Of a stretch of DNA of 64,000 nt, positions 54,587 to 62,813 are shown piece after piece. Below the pieces are notes generated by a model. The model worked only from the letters and a program-made list of their open reading frames with translations. It searched no databases and was not told the origin of the DNA. The position numbers and the translations under genes are program-made. This DNA is from CAYVQF01 sp964454015 (GTDB lineage Bacteria; Myxococcota_A; Bradymonadia; UBA4248). Positions within the stretch are counted from its first letter, which is position 1. The number at the start of each line of letters is the position of its first letter. The DNA lies in NCBI GenBank assembly GCA_964454015.1, contig CAYVQF010000009.1:1-64000 (forward strand), written 5' to 3'.

Positions 54587-54817
54587 ATGAGGGAACTCGT
54601 CGAATACATTGCCAAATCTCTGGTGGACAGCCCCGATGCGGTTCAGGTGACTGAGGTGAAAGGGGCCCAGACTTCCGTGCTCGAGCTCAAGGTTGCCAAA
54701 GACGACTTGGGCAAGATCATTGGAAAACAAGGCCGCACGGCCCATGCGCTGCGAACCATCGTCAACGCTGCATCTACGAAATTGCGCCAGCGGGTGGTGC
54801 TCGAGATCATCGAGTAA
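54587..54817 (+). CDS. khpA: KH-domain RNA-binding protein KhpA
   Basis: This 76-residue single KH domain has the GxxG loop in GKIIGKQGRTAHALR. The start MRELVEYIAKSLVD is typical of KhpA (YlqC). It normally pairs with KhpB/Jag to regulate RNAs, and lies between rpsP and rimM in many bacteria, as here. GGGAG lies upstream of ATG 54587. Confidence 0.92.
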   Translation: MRELVEYIAKSLVDSPDAVQVTEVKGAQTSVLELKVAKDDLGKIIGKQGRTAHALRTIVNAASTKLRQRVVLEIIE

Positions 54818-54861
54818 GGCATCCAGCGAGATGCGCACGTCTTGGGGCATGGGTGGGGCAG

Positions 54862-55428
54862 ATGCTTATTCTGGACCAGAGATGGATGCGCGTGGGCAAA
54901 GTGGGGAGAGCGCAGGGGATTAGAGGGGAGGTGCGCGTTTTCCCTGATGATCCTGCGTCGCAGAGTCTCGCTCTGGTGTCGCGGGTCCTCTTTGCCGATG
55001 ACACCGAGAGCAGGGGCTTTACGCTGACGCAAGCGCAACAGCGTGGCCGCTTCTGGGCTTTGTCACTGCAGGAGCTCGGCAACCGTGAGGACGCCGCGCG
55101 TTGGACACAGGCCATCTGTTATGTTTGGCGCGACGACCTGCCCTCCTTGACCGACGATGACATCTACGTGGCCGATCTTTTGGGGATGCGGCTGGAGGAC
55201 GAGGCCGGTCAAGGCCTCGGCGTGGTCAGCGATTCTTTTGACAACGGGGCCCAGGAGGTCTTGGTCTATCGCACTGATGACGGGACCGAGGTCATGATTC
55301 CCTTTGTGGATGCCTTCGTCGTGCGGGTCGATAGGGGGTCGCGAGTCCTCTTCGTCGACGGCGAGATGTGTCGCCAAGCCGAAGCGGTGGTGCGGGAACA
55401 GGTGAGCGCGCCCAAAGGCACGCGCTGA
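54862..55428 (+). CDS. rimM: Ribosome maturation factor RimM
   Basis: ATG 54862 (GTG 54853 is possible) opens a 188-residue protein. The N-terminal RimM domain begins VGKVGRAQGIRGEVRVFP, and the C-terminal PRC barrel contains DIYVADLLGMRL and VMIPFVDAFV. RimM binds S19 and helps finish the 30S head. Order and spacing fit the operon. Confidence 0.92.
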   Translation: MLILDQRWMRVGKVGRAQGIRGEVRVFPDDPASQSLALVSRVLFADDTESRGFTLTQAQQRGRFWALSLQELGNREDAARWTQAICYVWRDDLPSLTDDDIYVADLLGMRLEDEAGQGLGVVSDSFDNGAQEVLVYRTDDGTEVMIPFVDAFVVRVDRGSRVLFVDGEMCRQAEAVVREQVSAPKGTR

Positions 55429-55444
55429 GAACTGAGACGAGGCT

Positions 55445-56284
55445 ATGGATCTGCAAGGACATGAGGGGGCAGAACGCTGGCAGTGTCACGTGTTGACCCT
55501 GTTCCCAGACTTTTTTCAGACCCCGCTAGAGGCCTCGATTCTCGGCCGCGGCCAGGAGGCCGGTCATTTTTCCGTGCACCTGCACCAGATCCGGGCATTT
55601 TCCACGGACCGTCACGGTACGGCTGACGATTCGCCTTATGGCGGCGGCGCGGGGATGGTCATGAAGGCCGAGCCGTTGGTTGCGGCCATCGAGCATGTCA
55701 TGGCCCAGTGCCCTGCGATACACCGGGTGTTGCTGACCCCGCAGGGCCAGCCATTTTGCCAAGCCACGGCGCGGCGACTCGCCACTTTGCCCGCCTTGGC
55801 CTTGATCTGTGGGCGATACGAAGGCGTGGATGAGCGGGTGCGGGAGGCCTTCGTCGATGAAGAGCTCTCCATCGGCGACTATGTGTTGACCGGTGGTGAA
55901 GTTGCCGCCATGGTGGTGATCGACGCGGTGACGCGCTTGCTGCCTGGGGTGTTGGGCAATGCGGCGTCGACGCAAGAAGAGAGCTTTGGTCTCGAGGGCT
56001 TGTTGGAGTATCCCCAGTACACCCGACCGGCGCTTTTTCGCGGCATGGCGGTGCCAGACATTTTGCGCTCGGGAGACCACGGTGCCGTGCGCCGCTGGCG
56101 TCGCCAGCAGGCGCTGGCACGGACGCTGAGGCGGCGCCCAGACCTGCTGCTCGGCGCGGCGCTGACACGGGAGGACGAATCTTGGCTCGCTGAGCAAGAT
56201 AGAGAAGTATGGGAAAAGTTGAGGGATAATCGCGAGCGCATGCTTGCTGCGGCGTCCCTGGAGGGCGGCGGCGACAAAAAATAG
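55445..56284 (+). CDS. trmD: tRNA (guanine37-N1)-methyltransferase TrmD
   Basis: The 279-residue product has the SPOUT knot of TrmD: LTLFPDFF near the start, DDSPYGGGAGMVMK, the SAM-binding ICGRYEGVDERV, and SIGDYVLTGGEVAAM. It methylates G37 of tRNAs that read CNN codons, which prevents frameshifting. The C-terminus is about 30 residues longer than in E. coli and Glu/Gly-rich. GAGG lies before ATG 55445. Confidence 0.96.
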   Translation: MDLQGHEGAERWQCHVLTLFPDFFQTPLEASILGRGQEAGHFSVHLHQIRAFSTDRHGTADDSPYGGGAGMVMKAEPLVAAIEHVMAQCPAIHRVLLTPQGQPFCQATARRLATLPALALICGRYEGVDERVREAFVDEELSIGDYVLTGGEVAAMVVIDAVTRLLPGVLGNAASTQEESFGLEGLLEYPQYTRPALFRGMAVPDILRSGDHGAVRRWRRQQALARTLRRRPDLLLGAALTREDESWLAEQDREVWEKLRDNRERMLAAASLEGGGDKK

Positions 56285-56349
56285 ATTGACAGCGGGAGGC
56301 TTTCGCAGCTAAAGGAAGCCGGCTGGTTTTTGGGAAGAGGAGAACCAAG

Positions 56350-56730
56350 ATGAACGCGCAAATGATTGACATGCTTGAAAAACGCCAGATGCGGAACGAC
56401 CTGCCAGAGTTCAGGCCTGGTGACACGGTCCGCGTCCATGTCAATATCAAGGAAGGCGACAAGGAGCGGGTCCAGGTTTTCGAAGGGGTGGTCATCGGTC
56501 GTTCCGGTGGCGGCCTGCGGGAGACCTTCATGGTCCGCAAGATTTCTTATGGTGTTGGCGTCGAGCGCGTCTTCCCGGTGCATTCACCCAAGATCGCCAA
56601 GATCGAGGTGATGACCTTTGGTCGGGTGCGTCGGGCCAAGCTCTACTATTTGCGCGCCCTGCGCGGCAAAGCGGCGCGGATCAAGACGGTGCGCGAACGC
56701 AAAGCCATGGTGCCCGTATCCGGCGAATAG
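56350..56730 (+). CDS. rplS: 50S ribosomal protein L19
   Basis: GAGGAGAACCAAG precedes ATG 56350. The 126-residue protein matches L19: FRPGDTVRVHVNIKEGDKER, QVFEGVVIGRSGGG, YGVGVERVFPVHSP and KAKLYYLRALRGKAAR-type sequence (here RRAKLYYLRALRGKAAR). Last gene of the rpsP operon; a strong terminator follows. rnhB, which often comes next, is instead on the minus strand 4 kb away. Confidence 0.96.
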   Translation: MNAQMIDMLEKRQMRNDLPEFRPGDTVRVHVNIKEGDKERVQVFEGVVIGRSGGGLRETFMVRKISYGVGVERVFPVHSPKIAKIEVMTFGRVRRAKLYYLRALRGKAARIKTVRERKAMVPVSGE

Positions 56731-56761
56731 TCCTGCTGATGCCAACCACGGTCAAGCACTG

Positions 56762-56788
56762 AGGGCGCTCTATTGGAGCGCCCTTTTT
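56762..56788 (+). terminator. Rho-independent terminator of the rpsP operon
   Basis: A 9-bp GC-rich stem (AGGGCGCTC / GAGCGCCCT), a 5-nt loop (TATTG) and a run of five T. It starts 32 nt after the rplS stop. Confidence 0.85.
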
Positions 56789-57018
56789 GTGCTCGATCCG
56801 GGTGCCGAGCGCAGAGCTAGGCGTGGGCGGTGAGCACCTTGCCTGGGAAGGTGACGGGGGGGCCCTGTTGGCTGCCGGTGACGAGGCGTGTGCTGCTAGT
56901 CCCTTTCCGGGCGGGGGTGAACTGAAAGGGGGATCTTTTGCCACAGCCGCAACGTGGGGTAGTATCACGCTGATGCTTTCCCACGTAGGCGCCTTAGAGC
57001 TGCCGTTAGGGTTGTGGT

Positions 57019-58740
57019 ATGCACTTTAAAGAGATCGTCATTCAGGGGCTTTTTGGGGTGGTGAAGGGGTTGCGCCTGCCGCTGAGCGCGGGGCTGTGCG
57101 AGCCATTGCTGCCGCCACCACTGGATGTGCCGAAGTTCCAGCGCATCATCGCTTTGGTGTTGTATCCCCAAGTGCTCGGGCCAGGGATCATTCAGCAACT
57201 CGATAGCAGCGTGCCTTATCCCATTCGCTTGGGGGCGGTGCTCGAGTCGGGGGGCCTGGAATACAAGTTGATGTGGGACTTCAAGGAGGATAGCCTCCAG
57301 GTCCTCAGTGAGTCTGGGGTGGTCCTTGCTTCCGGTCCTGAAGAGACGCAGTCACTGTGGGAGAAGGTGCTGGGGCTGGTGCCCTTCGACTACTTTTATC
57401 CCCTGCATTTCCACAGTTTTTTTCAAGACAGCAGCGCGGTCCTCGGTAGCGCTGAGGTACAGCGATTGGTCGAGGAATACCGGCGCTCATTGTCCACTGA
57501 GGCGATAGAGAATCAAATCGTCAACGTCGAAGCCAAGTTGCGAGAGTTGCTGCAGGTCAAGAGCCCTGCCGTCAAGGTTGAGGCGGCTCTCGAGCGCTGC
57601 CATACGGCGCTCAAGGCTTTTGAAGCGTTGCCCGAGTTGAGTGATGATGAGCGACGCTTCGTCACGGCCTTCGATCGCCTTGACAAGACCCAGACGGGTG
57701 AGATCGAGGAGATGGAGCGGGTCCTGCGTGAGACCATGGCGCGGCGCGATCCCGAAGCCATGCGCAGTCTCTTTGCTAACCGTTGGTTTTGGCTGGGAGG
57801 AGGGCTAGGGGTCTTGTGCCTCGTCGCCGCCATAGTGTTCTTCCCCTTGGATGGGCGACTGCGGGCGCTCGCCCTGGGAGCCATCGTCGGTTTTGGTACC
57901 TCCGTGGGGGCACTGTGGCGGCATCTAGACCGACGGGCGTTGCGGGAGGAGCTGGACGCGAGGGTGGTGACGCTGGAGAGCCGCCTCAAGGAGGTGCAGA
58001 AGACCCAGGAACGAGAGCAGGGGCGAATGAAACGCATGCTCAAGCGTTTCGCGGCGCTCAGCGCCGAACAGATCATCGAAGACGTGGACAAACGAAATGA
58101 GCTTCGGGACAAACGGGGCAAGCTCGAAGAGCGCCTCAAAGGTTACATCAACGACGCCGTCTTTATCCGCCAGCGCAAAGAGATCGCCGAAGTGAAAGCG
58201 GAGCTGGAGGAGATCAAAAAACGCCGCGCAGAGATGGGTGATTTCGTGATGCCTGCTTATGAGCTCCGCGGCGAGCTCGAGAAGCAAGGCGTCGCAGTGG
58301 ACACCATCAGAGGAAGTGATGCCATTCCTGAAGCGGAGCTCATCGCGTTGGCCCGGGAGTTAAAGATGATTCCGCCTGACGCGACGGTGATCGCCCCCTT
58401 GCTCGAACCGTTGAACCGCATGATCCCGGCCGTCATTGGCCAGGCGCAGGCGCAGGTCGCGATTGAAAACAACGGCTTGGTGGTAACCCTCGACCGGACG
58501 CGTGCCACCCCGTTGAGCGCCATGGTGGCGCGGGAGCAGCTCCCGTGGCTGCGTGCCGTGGCGCTGGGGCTACTGGTCCAGCACCACAAGGAACGTACCC
58601 GGATCGGGGATCATGTCTCGCTCGTCGTCTTGGATGACCCGTGGGCAGGCATGCAACGTCAAGAGCGCGTGCGTTTCTACGGCTTGCTCAAAGATGTTGC
58701 CAAGTCTTTTCAGGTAGTTATTCCTAAGGTTGGGGAGTAA
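57019..58740 (+). CDS. YhaN/SbcC-like SMC-fold protein lacking Walker A, with transmembrane hairpin
   Basis: The 573-residue protein starts like an SMC/RecF-type ATPase (HFKEIVIQGLFGVVKG). Where the P-loop should be there is a Pro/Leu-rich stretch (AGLCEPLLPPPLDVPKF), with no GxxxxGK. Coiled coil surrounds two closely spaced membrane helices (about residues 254-303: FWLGGGLGVLCLVAAIVFF and LALGAIVGFGTSVGALW), as in YhaN-type proteins. The C-terminus keeps a signature-like LSAMVAREQLPWLRAVALG (about residue 498) and a Walker B-like LVVLDDPWAGM (about 535). So one nucleotide motif is lost and two partly remain. It is followed by a metallophosphoesterase gene. Confidence 0.8.
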   Translation: MHFKEIVIQGLFGVVKGLRLPLSAGLCEPLLPPPLDVPKFQRIIALVLYPQVLGPGIIQQLDSSVPYPIRLGAVLESGGLEYKLMWDFKEDSLQVLSESGVVLASGPEETQSLWEKVLGLVPFDYFYPLHFHSFFQDSSAVLGSAEVQRLVEEYRRSLSTEAIENQIVNVEAKLRELLQVKSPAVKVEAALERCHTALKAFEALPELSDDERRFVTAFDRLDKTQTGEIEEMERVLRETMARRDPEAMRSLFANRWFWLGGGLGVLCLVAAIVFFPLDGRLRALALGAIVGFGTSVGALWRHLDRRALREELDARVVTLESRLKEVQKTQEREQGRMKRMLKRFAALSAEQIIEDVDKRNELRDKRGKLEERLKGYINDAVFIRQRKEIAEVKAELEEIKKRRAEMGDFVMPAYELRGELEKQGVAVDTIRGSDAIPEAELIALARELKMIPPDATVIAPLLEPLNRMIPAVIGQAQAQVAIENNGLVVTLDRTRATPLSAMVAREQLPWLRAVALGLLVQHHKERTRIGDHVSLVVLDDPWAGMQRQERVRFYGLLKDVAKSFQVVIPKVGE

Positions 58741-58841
58741 CGGGAAAGAAAATTGAGGGAATCCATGCGCATGCCGACTCTGAGCTAGCGTCGTGTCTGC
58801 ACCTTTGGTAAATTGCGCCTGACCGGTGCCGGGAGTGAAGC

Positions 58842-59579
58842 ATGCGAATCGGGATCTTCTCAGATATTCACAGCAATCAGGAAGCCCTCAGGGCCGTCAT
58901 CGCCAATTTCGAGTTGAATCCCTGCGATCGCTACGTGTGCTTGGGGGACGTCGTGGGCTATGGCGCCGATCCCGATCCGTGCTGCACCATGGTTCGCAAC
59001 TTCGCCCACAAGACCATCCTCGGCAACCACGACGCGGCCGTCTGTGGGCGGATGAACTACGCTTACTACTACGACGCTGCCCGCAATGCCCTGGATTGGC
59101 ATGCAGAGTTGTTGAGTAAGGAGAACATGGAGTGGCTGCGCAAGCTTCCCTACATCGAAGTCGATGAGGATCATGACCTGGCGTTTTGCCATGGTTCGCC
59201 CATTTCGATGCAGGACTTCGACTACGTGTTCTCAATCGAACAGGCCAACCAATTGGTCGAACACTACGATGACTTGGCTCAGGTGACCTTCATTGGGCAC
59301 TCCCATCTGACGAAGTCCTTTGCCTTGACCTGGGAAGGTGCGGAAGACGTCTCGGCGCCCGTGATTCATGTCAAGGCTGACCGGAAGTACATCGTCACCG
59401 TAGGTAGCGTCGGTCAGCCGCGAGATTACGACAATCGATCCTGCTGTGCGGTCTTCGATACGGAGACGGCGCGCTTGGAGTACATTCGCCTGGACTACGA
59501 GGTCGAGGCGGCGGCCAAGAAGATCTTCGATTCGCGTCTGGCCAGTAATTTTGGCAAGCGACTCTTTTTGGGCATTTGA
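58842..59579 (+). CDS. Metallophosphoesterase, calcineurin-like family
   Basis: All catalytic motifs are intact in the 245-residue protein: FSDIHSN (D-x-H), LGDVVGYG (GD), LGNHD, FCHGSP and IGHSH. It is the small YfcE/ApaH-related type that opens with DIHSN-x-EAL. Such enzymes hydrolyse phosphoesters or dinucleotides; the substrate is unknown. It starts 101 bp after the YhaN-like gene. A 12-bp perfect palindrome (AACGCCGGCGTT, 59581-59592) lies at its end, between it and the convergent gene. Confidence 0.9.
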   Translation: MRIGIFSDIHSNQEALRAVIANFELNPCDRYVCLGDVVGYGADPDPCCTMVRNFAHKTILGNHDAAVCGRMNYAYYYDAARNALDWHAELLSKENMEWLRKLPYIEVDEDHDLAFCHGSPISMQDFDYVFSIEQANQLVEHYDDLAQVTFIGHSHLTKSFALTWEGAEDVSAPVIHVKADRKYIVTVGSVGQPRDYDNRSCCAVFDTETARLEYIRLDYEVEAAAKKIFDSRLASNFGKRLFLGI

Positions 59580-59590
59580 GAACGCCGGCG

Positions 59591-60061
59591 TTAGCCGTCC
59601 TCACCCCTGGCGAGTTGCTCGCGACCCTTGCGGGTGAGTTCCGACCACAGGGATTTGCCTGTGCCCACCATCGGGCCGAGGAGCTCACGGTGCTCGCGGC
59701 TGAGGTAGATACGGCGCAGGCGGATGCCATCGAGAAAACGACTCAAGGGCGATGCAGAGAAGGTTGGGTGGTCCACGACATAGACCTTGTTGTAGATCTC
59801 GTGCGTGACATAGACCCACACATAGGCTTGACTCTCGCTGAGGTCTGCTGGGGCTGCCGGCTCGACGCTGGACAACACGGGCGAAACCACCGTCGGGGCT
59901 GGTTCCTGAGAGGCCATGATGATGTCCAAGAGACGCTTCAGGATGTCGCGCCGAACCGTGTCATAGGTCTCCATGACAAATTCGGGATCGCCTTCGAGTT
60001 CCAGGGAGAACTGGGGCGACTCGATGCGTAAAAGATTTTTCTTTTCGTCAGCTTTGCTCAA
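59591..60061 (-). CDS. Conserved-looking protein of unknown function
   Basis: I use the TTG at 60061, which has GAGGGCGG upstream; a TTG at 60100 adds 13 residues. About 156 residues, no signal or membrane helix. The start (RIESPQFSLELEGDPEFV) and the basic end (RRIYLSREHRELLGPMV, then SLWSELTRKGREQL) look well structured, with a Pro/Ala-rich linker between. I do not recognise the family. It lies 115 bp after rnhB on the same strand. Confidence 0.55.
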   Translation of the reverse strand: MSKADEKKNLLRIESPQFSLELEGDPEFVMETYDTVRRDILKRLLDIIMASQEPAPTVVSPVLSSVEPAAPADLSESQAYVWVYVTHEIYNKVYVVDHPTFSASPLSRFLDGIRLRRIYLSREHRELLGPMVGTGKSLWSELTRKGREQLARGEDG

Positions 60062-60176
60062 GTGCCGCCCTCGAAATCGCGCCGAAGTCCGATCTCTCAA
60101 CGGCCCGAATTATGGCAGCGCATGCCCAATGGGTCAAGGACCGCTGTGGTTGCCGCCGCAATGCCGAGGCGGCGCG

Positions 60177-60857
60177 CTAAGGCTGCTCTACCCCGCGAAA
60201 GCTCAGACGATGCACCGGCGTAGGCCCTAGACGCCGTAGTGCCGCGCGATGCTGGGCCGTTGGGTAACCTTTGTGGGTGGCGAAGCCGTAGCCTGGATAC
60301 TGGGCGTCGAGGAGATGCATGATGCGGTCGCGGCTGACTTTGGCCAGAATCGATGCTCCGGCGATGGCCCAGGCGCGGGCATCACCTTTGACGATGGGCT
60401 GCTGAAAAACCGAGCGGCAGGTGTGCACCCGGTGCCCAAGGGCACAGTTGCCATCGATGAGCAGGCGGGTGGCCAAAATGGACTGGGAGCAAAGGGCCTT
60501 GAAGACCTGATCCGCGGCCTCGGCCATGGCTTGCAAGGAGGCCTCGAGGATGTTCACTTCATCGATGAACGCAGCGTCCTTGATCACCACGGCGTAGGCA
60601 CGAGCCTCTTGGCATAGCTCGGCGAAGAGACGCTCGCGAACCTTCTCGGAGACCTTCTTCGAATCGTTCAAACCCGCAGGAATCCGCTCGGGATCGAGAC
60701 ACAGGGCTGCTGCCACGACGGGGCCAGCCAGGGGACCACGCCCGGCTTCATCTGCGCCAATGACCCAAGTGTGGCCCAAGGGGCGGAGCGCCTCTTCGAT
60801 CTCACCGATGCGCGGTGGCTGTTGTGGCTCCAGTGGGAGAAGTGCACCTCTTCGCAT
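60177..60857 (-). CDS. rnhB: Ribonuclease HII
   Basis: ATG 60857 overlaps the stop of the upstream gene by one base. The 226-residue product has the RNase HII motifs: GADEAGRGPLAGPVVAA (catalytic Asp and Glu), GLNDSKKVSEKVRE, the catalytic Asp in LLIDGN, and KGDARAWAIAGASILAKVSRD, followed by HKGYPTAQHRAAL. It removes ribonucleotides from DNA. Confidence 0.95.
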   Translation of the reverse strand: MRRGALLPLEPQQPPRIGEIEEALRPLGHTWVIGADEAGRGPLAGPVVAAALCLDPERIPAGLNDSKKVSEKVRERLFAELCQEARAYAVVIKDAAFIDEVNILEASLQAMAEAADQVFKALCSQSILATRLLIDGNCALGHRVHTCRSVFQQPIVKGDARAWAIAGASILAKVSRDRIMHLLDAQYPGYGFATHKGYPTAQHRAALRRLGPTPVHRLSFRGVEQP

Positions 60858-61882
60858 CAACTGACCCCCTCCTCCTCAATGGCAAGTCCCGCTGCCAGCA
60901 CAGACAACTTGTTGGACCACAGTCTCAAGAAAGGCTGCAGCCTCAGCCGCACAGGCGCACGATCAGTCTCGCCGCTGGCAGCACCGATGAAGGCGCCCGT
61001 CAAGAAGGCCAGCTCCGCCTCGGAGGAAAGAGGACACATGCCGCTTTGTCCCCAGGCCTGTTCCGGCGATTGGTGGTGCCGGAGGCAGAAATACAAGGCC
61101 AAGGCCACCGTTCTCAACAAGGGTGGGTGTTGGCCCAAAGCACGCACCGCTTCTGGCGGCTCGAGGGCGCAGAGGTGAGCGACCTTGGTGATGGTGGCCG
61201 CTGTGGGGGAGAGTGTGCACCCGCTGCGATCGATCACCGCTTCCAACCATGCCTGTCGCGCCCGTTGCGTGGGTTGACCTGGGTGAGGGAAGCACAGCCC
61301 CTGAGCAACGGCCACGATGGCGAGGGCGTCAGCCGTGGTATCATCTGAGGCCAGTGCGCGTGCCAACTGGGCAGCACGGCGGGGGAAGCGATGGTTGACG
61401 AGACCAATGGCGAGGGCAGGTAGCAACCAAAAAGGGCGCGACGGCGTTGGCGCGGCACCTTTGGCATCGAGATGCCACCTGACATAGCGGCGGAAACCTG
61501 CCGGCAATGGTTGACCATAGTGGAGGAGGGTCCCAACCTCGATGCCAAATCGTCGTCGGGAGAGGCTGCCATCGAGCTGCATGCAACGGGCACTTACGAG
61601 AAAGAGTTGCGTGCAGAAAGAGTGGCCATGCGCCACGAACGGCGTCTCGGGTGAGCATCTGCGTCGCCAGAGAGGGCGGCGCGCCCACGCTTCCGCAGTG
61701 GCAGCGCCAGTGAGGCTGGCGCAGAAGTGGACCGGCAAGGTGCCGGTCAAGAGCGGCGTTTCACTGGCGAGCAGGTCTTGATTGATTCGGCGCGCGAGGG
61801 CGTGCCGCCGCCGCTGGCGCCATGCCATGACTAGCGCCATTAGGAGGCAGATTGAAGCGAGGCCAGCAGCGAGGGGATTCAT
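60857..61882 (-). CDS. Membrane-anchored, degenerate ADP-ribosylglycohydrolase-like protein
   Basis: ATG 61882 overlaps the prmC stop (ATGA). The 341-residue product has one N-terminal membrane helix (ASICLLMALVMAW) followed by basic residues, then a soluble helical domain. The pattern of that domain recalls the ADP-ribosylglycohydrolase (DraG) fold: LPALAIGLVNHRFPRRAAQL, TADALAIVAVAQGL and the last helix AELAFLTGAFIGAASGE. The metal-binding motifs of that family (TDDT near the start and GGDTDT before the last helix) are not present. The fold call is by eye, so the assignment is moderate. Between prmC and rnhB it is translationally coupled to both. Confidence 0.55.
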   Translation of the reverse strand: MNPLAAGLASICLLMALVMAWRQRRRHALARRINQDLLASETPLLTGTLPVHFCASLTGAATAEAWARRPLWRRRCSPETPFVAHGHSFCTQLFLVSARCMQLDGSLSRRRFGIEVGTLLHYGQPLPAGFRRYVRWHLDAKGAAPTPSRPFWLLPALAIGLVNHRFPRRAAQLARALASDDTTADALAIVAVAQGLCFPHPGQPTQRARQAWLEAVIDRSGCTLSPTAATITKVAHLCALEPPEAVRALGQHPPLLRTVALALYFCLRHHQSPEQAWGQSGMCPLSSEAELAFLTGAFIGAASGETDRAPVRLRLQPFLRLWSNKLSVLAAGLAIEEEGVS

Positions 61883-62769
61883 GGGCGTCGCGCGACCAGG
61901 ACGCGGTCGCAGTTGCCATAATCCTTCAAGACCGTAGTGTCCTCGTAACCCAGGTGGGCAGCGAGGAGGCGCGTGCTTTCTCCTTGCTCGTGGCCGATTT
62001 CGCACAGGAAAAAGCCTTCAGGGGCGAGGCGAAGCCAGCTCTGTTCGAGGAGCCGGCGCAGCGTCACCAAGCCATCTTCACCACCGTCGAGGGCGATGGC
62101 AGGCTCGTGAAGGAGCTCTGGAGCCAAGGCCGCCATCTCGTCGCTGCGCAGATAAGGGGGATTGGCCACGATCATGTGCAGCGGCAGGGCATCTGGCGGT
62201 AGGTCGAGGAGCAAGTCGCCATGAACGAAACGGATGCCCTCGAGGCCAAGCATACGGCTGTTCTCCGCTGCGATGGCCAGGGCCTGTTCCGAAATATCGG
62301 TGGCCCAGATCTCCAGATGGGGGCGCTCTTTCTGCAGGGCCAAGGCTACGGCGCCAGAGCCGGTGCAGACATCGACGAGTCGCATTGGGGTTGGCAGCTC
62401 GCCCTTGGGCAAGCGCGCCAAGGCGGCTTCAACGAGGCACTCCGTGTCGGGGCGTGGGATGAGCACCTGTTGACTGACTTTGAGTGGCAGTGACCAGAAC
62501 TCCTTCTGACCAAGGATGTAGGCCACAGGTAGACGCTTGCGCGCTCGATGGAGGATGAGGTCTTTGAAGGCAGCCAGCTCTGCCGCGATCAGGGGCCGAT
62601 CGTAGTGGGTGTAAAGCTCCAGGCGGCCCAAGGCTAGGGTGTGTGCTAGTAAGACCTCGGCGTCGAGCCGGGGCGTGTCGATGCCGTGATCGCGAAAAAA
62701 TCCCGTAGCCCACTCCAGTAGACGGGAGACGTTCCAGCTTTGGGGGGAGGGTGGCGCAAGTTCAGGCAT
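61879..62769 (-). CDS. prmC: Peptide chain release factor N5-glutamine methyltransferase
   Basis: The 296-residue protein has the PrmC N-terminal helical domain (TPRLDAEVLLAHTLAL) and hinge VAYILGQKEFWSLPLKV. A class I methyltransferase domain follows with VDVCTGSGAVALAL (SAM site) and the catalytic IVANPPYL. It methylates the GGQ glutamine of release factors. prfA is not next to it. Confidence 0.93.
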   Translation of the reverse strand: MPELAPPSPQSWNVSRLLEWATGFFRDHGIDTPRLDAEVLLAHTLALGRLELYTHYDRPLIAAELAAFKDLILHRARKRLPVAYILGQKEFWSLPLKVSQQVLIPRPDTECLVEAALARLPKGELPTPMRLVDVCTGSGAVALALQKERPHLEIWATDISEQALAIAAENSRMLGLEGIRFVHGDLLLDLPPDALPLHMIVANPPYLRSDEMAALAPELLHEPAIALDGGEDGLVTLRRLLEQSWLRLAPEGFFLCEIGHEQGESTRLLAAHLGYEDTTVLKDYGNCDRVLVARRP

Positions 62770-62813
62770 GAGAGGCAGGTCGTGCGTTTACCAGGTACTA
62801 AGCTTGCGTGGAA

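Noticed and set aside
58842..59579. Calling the phosphoesterase SbcD or YhaO
   Set aside because: It is too short and opens with the YfcE/ApaH-type DIHSN motif; SbcD-type proteins have a DWHLG-type start and a long C-terminal cap.
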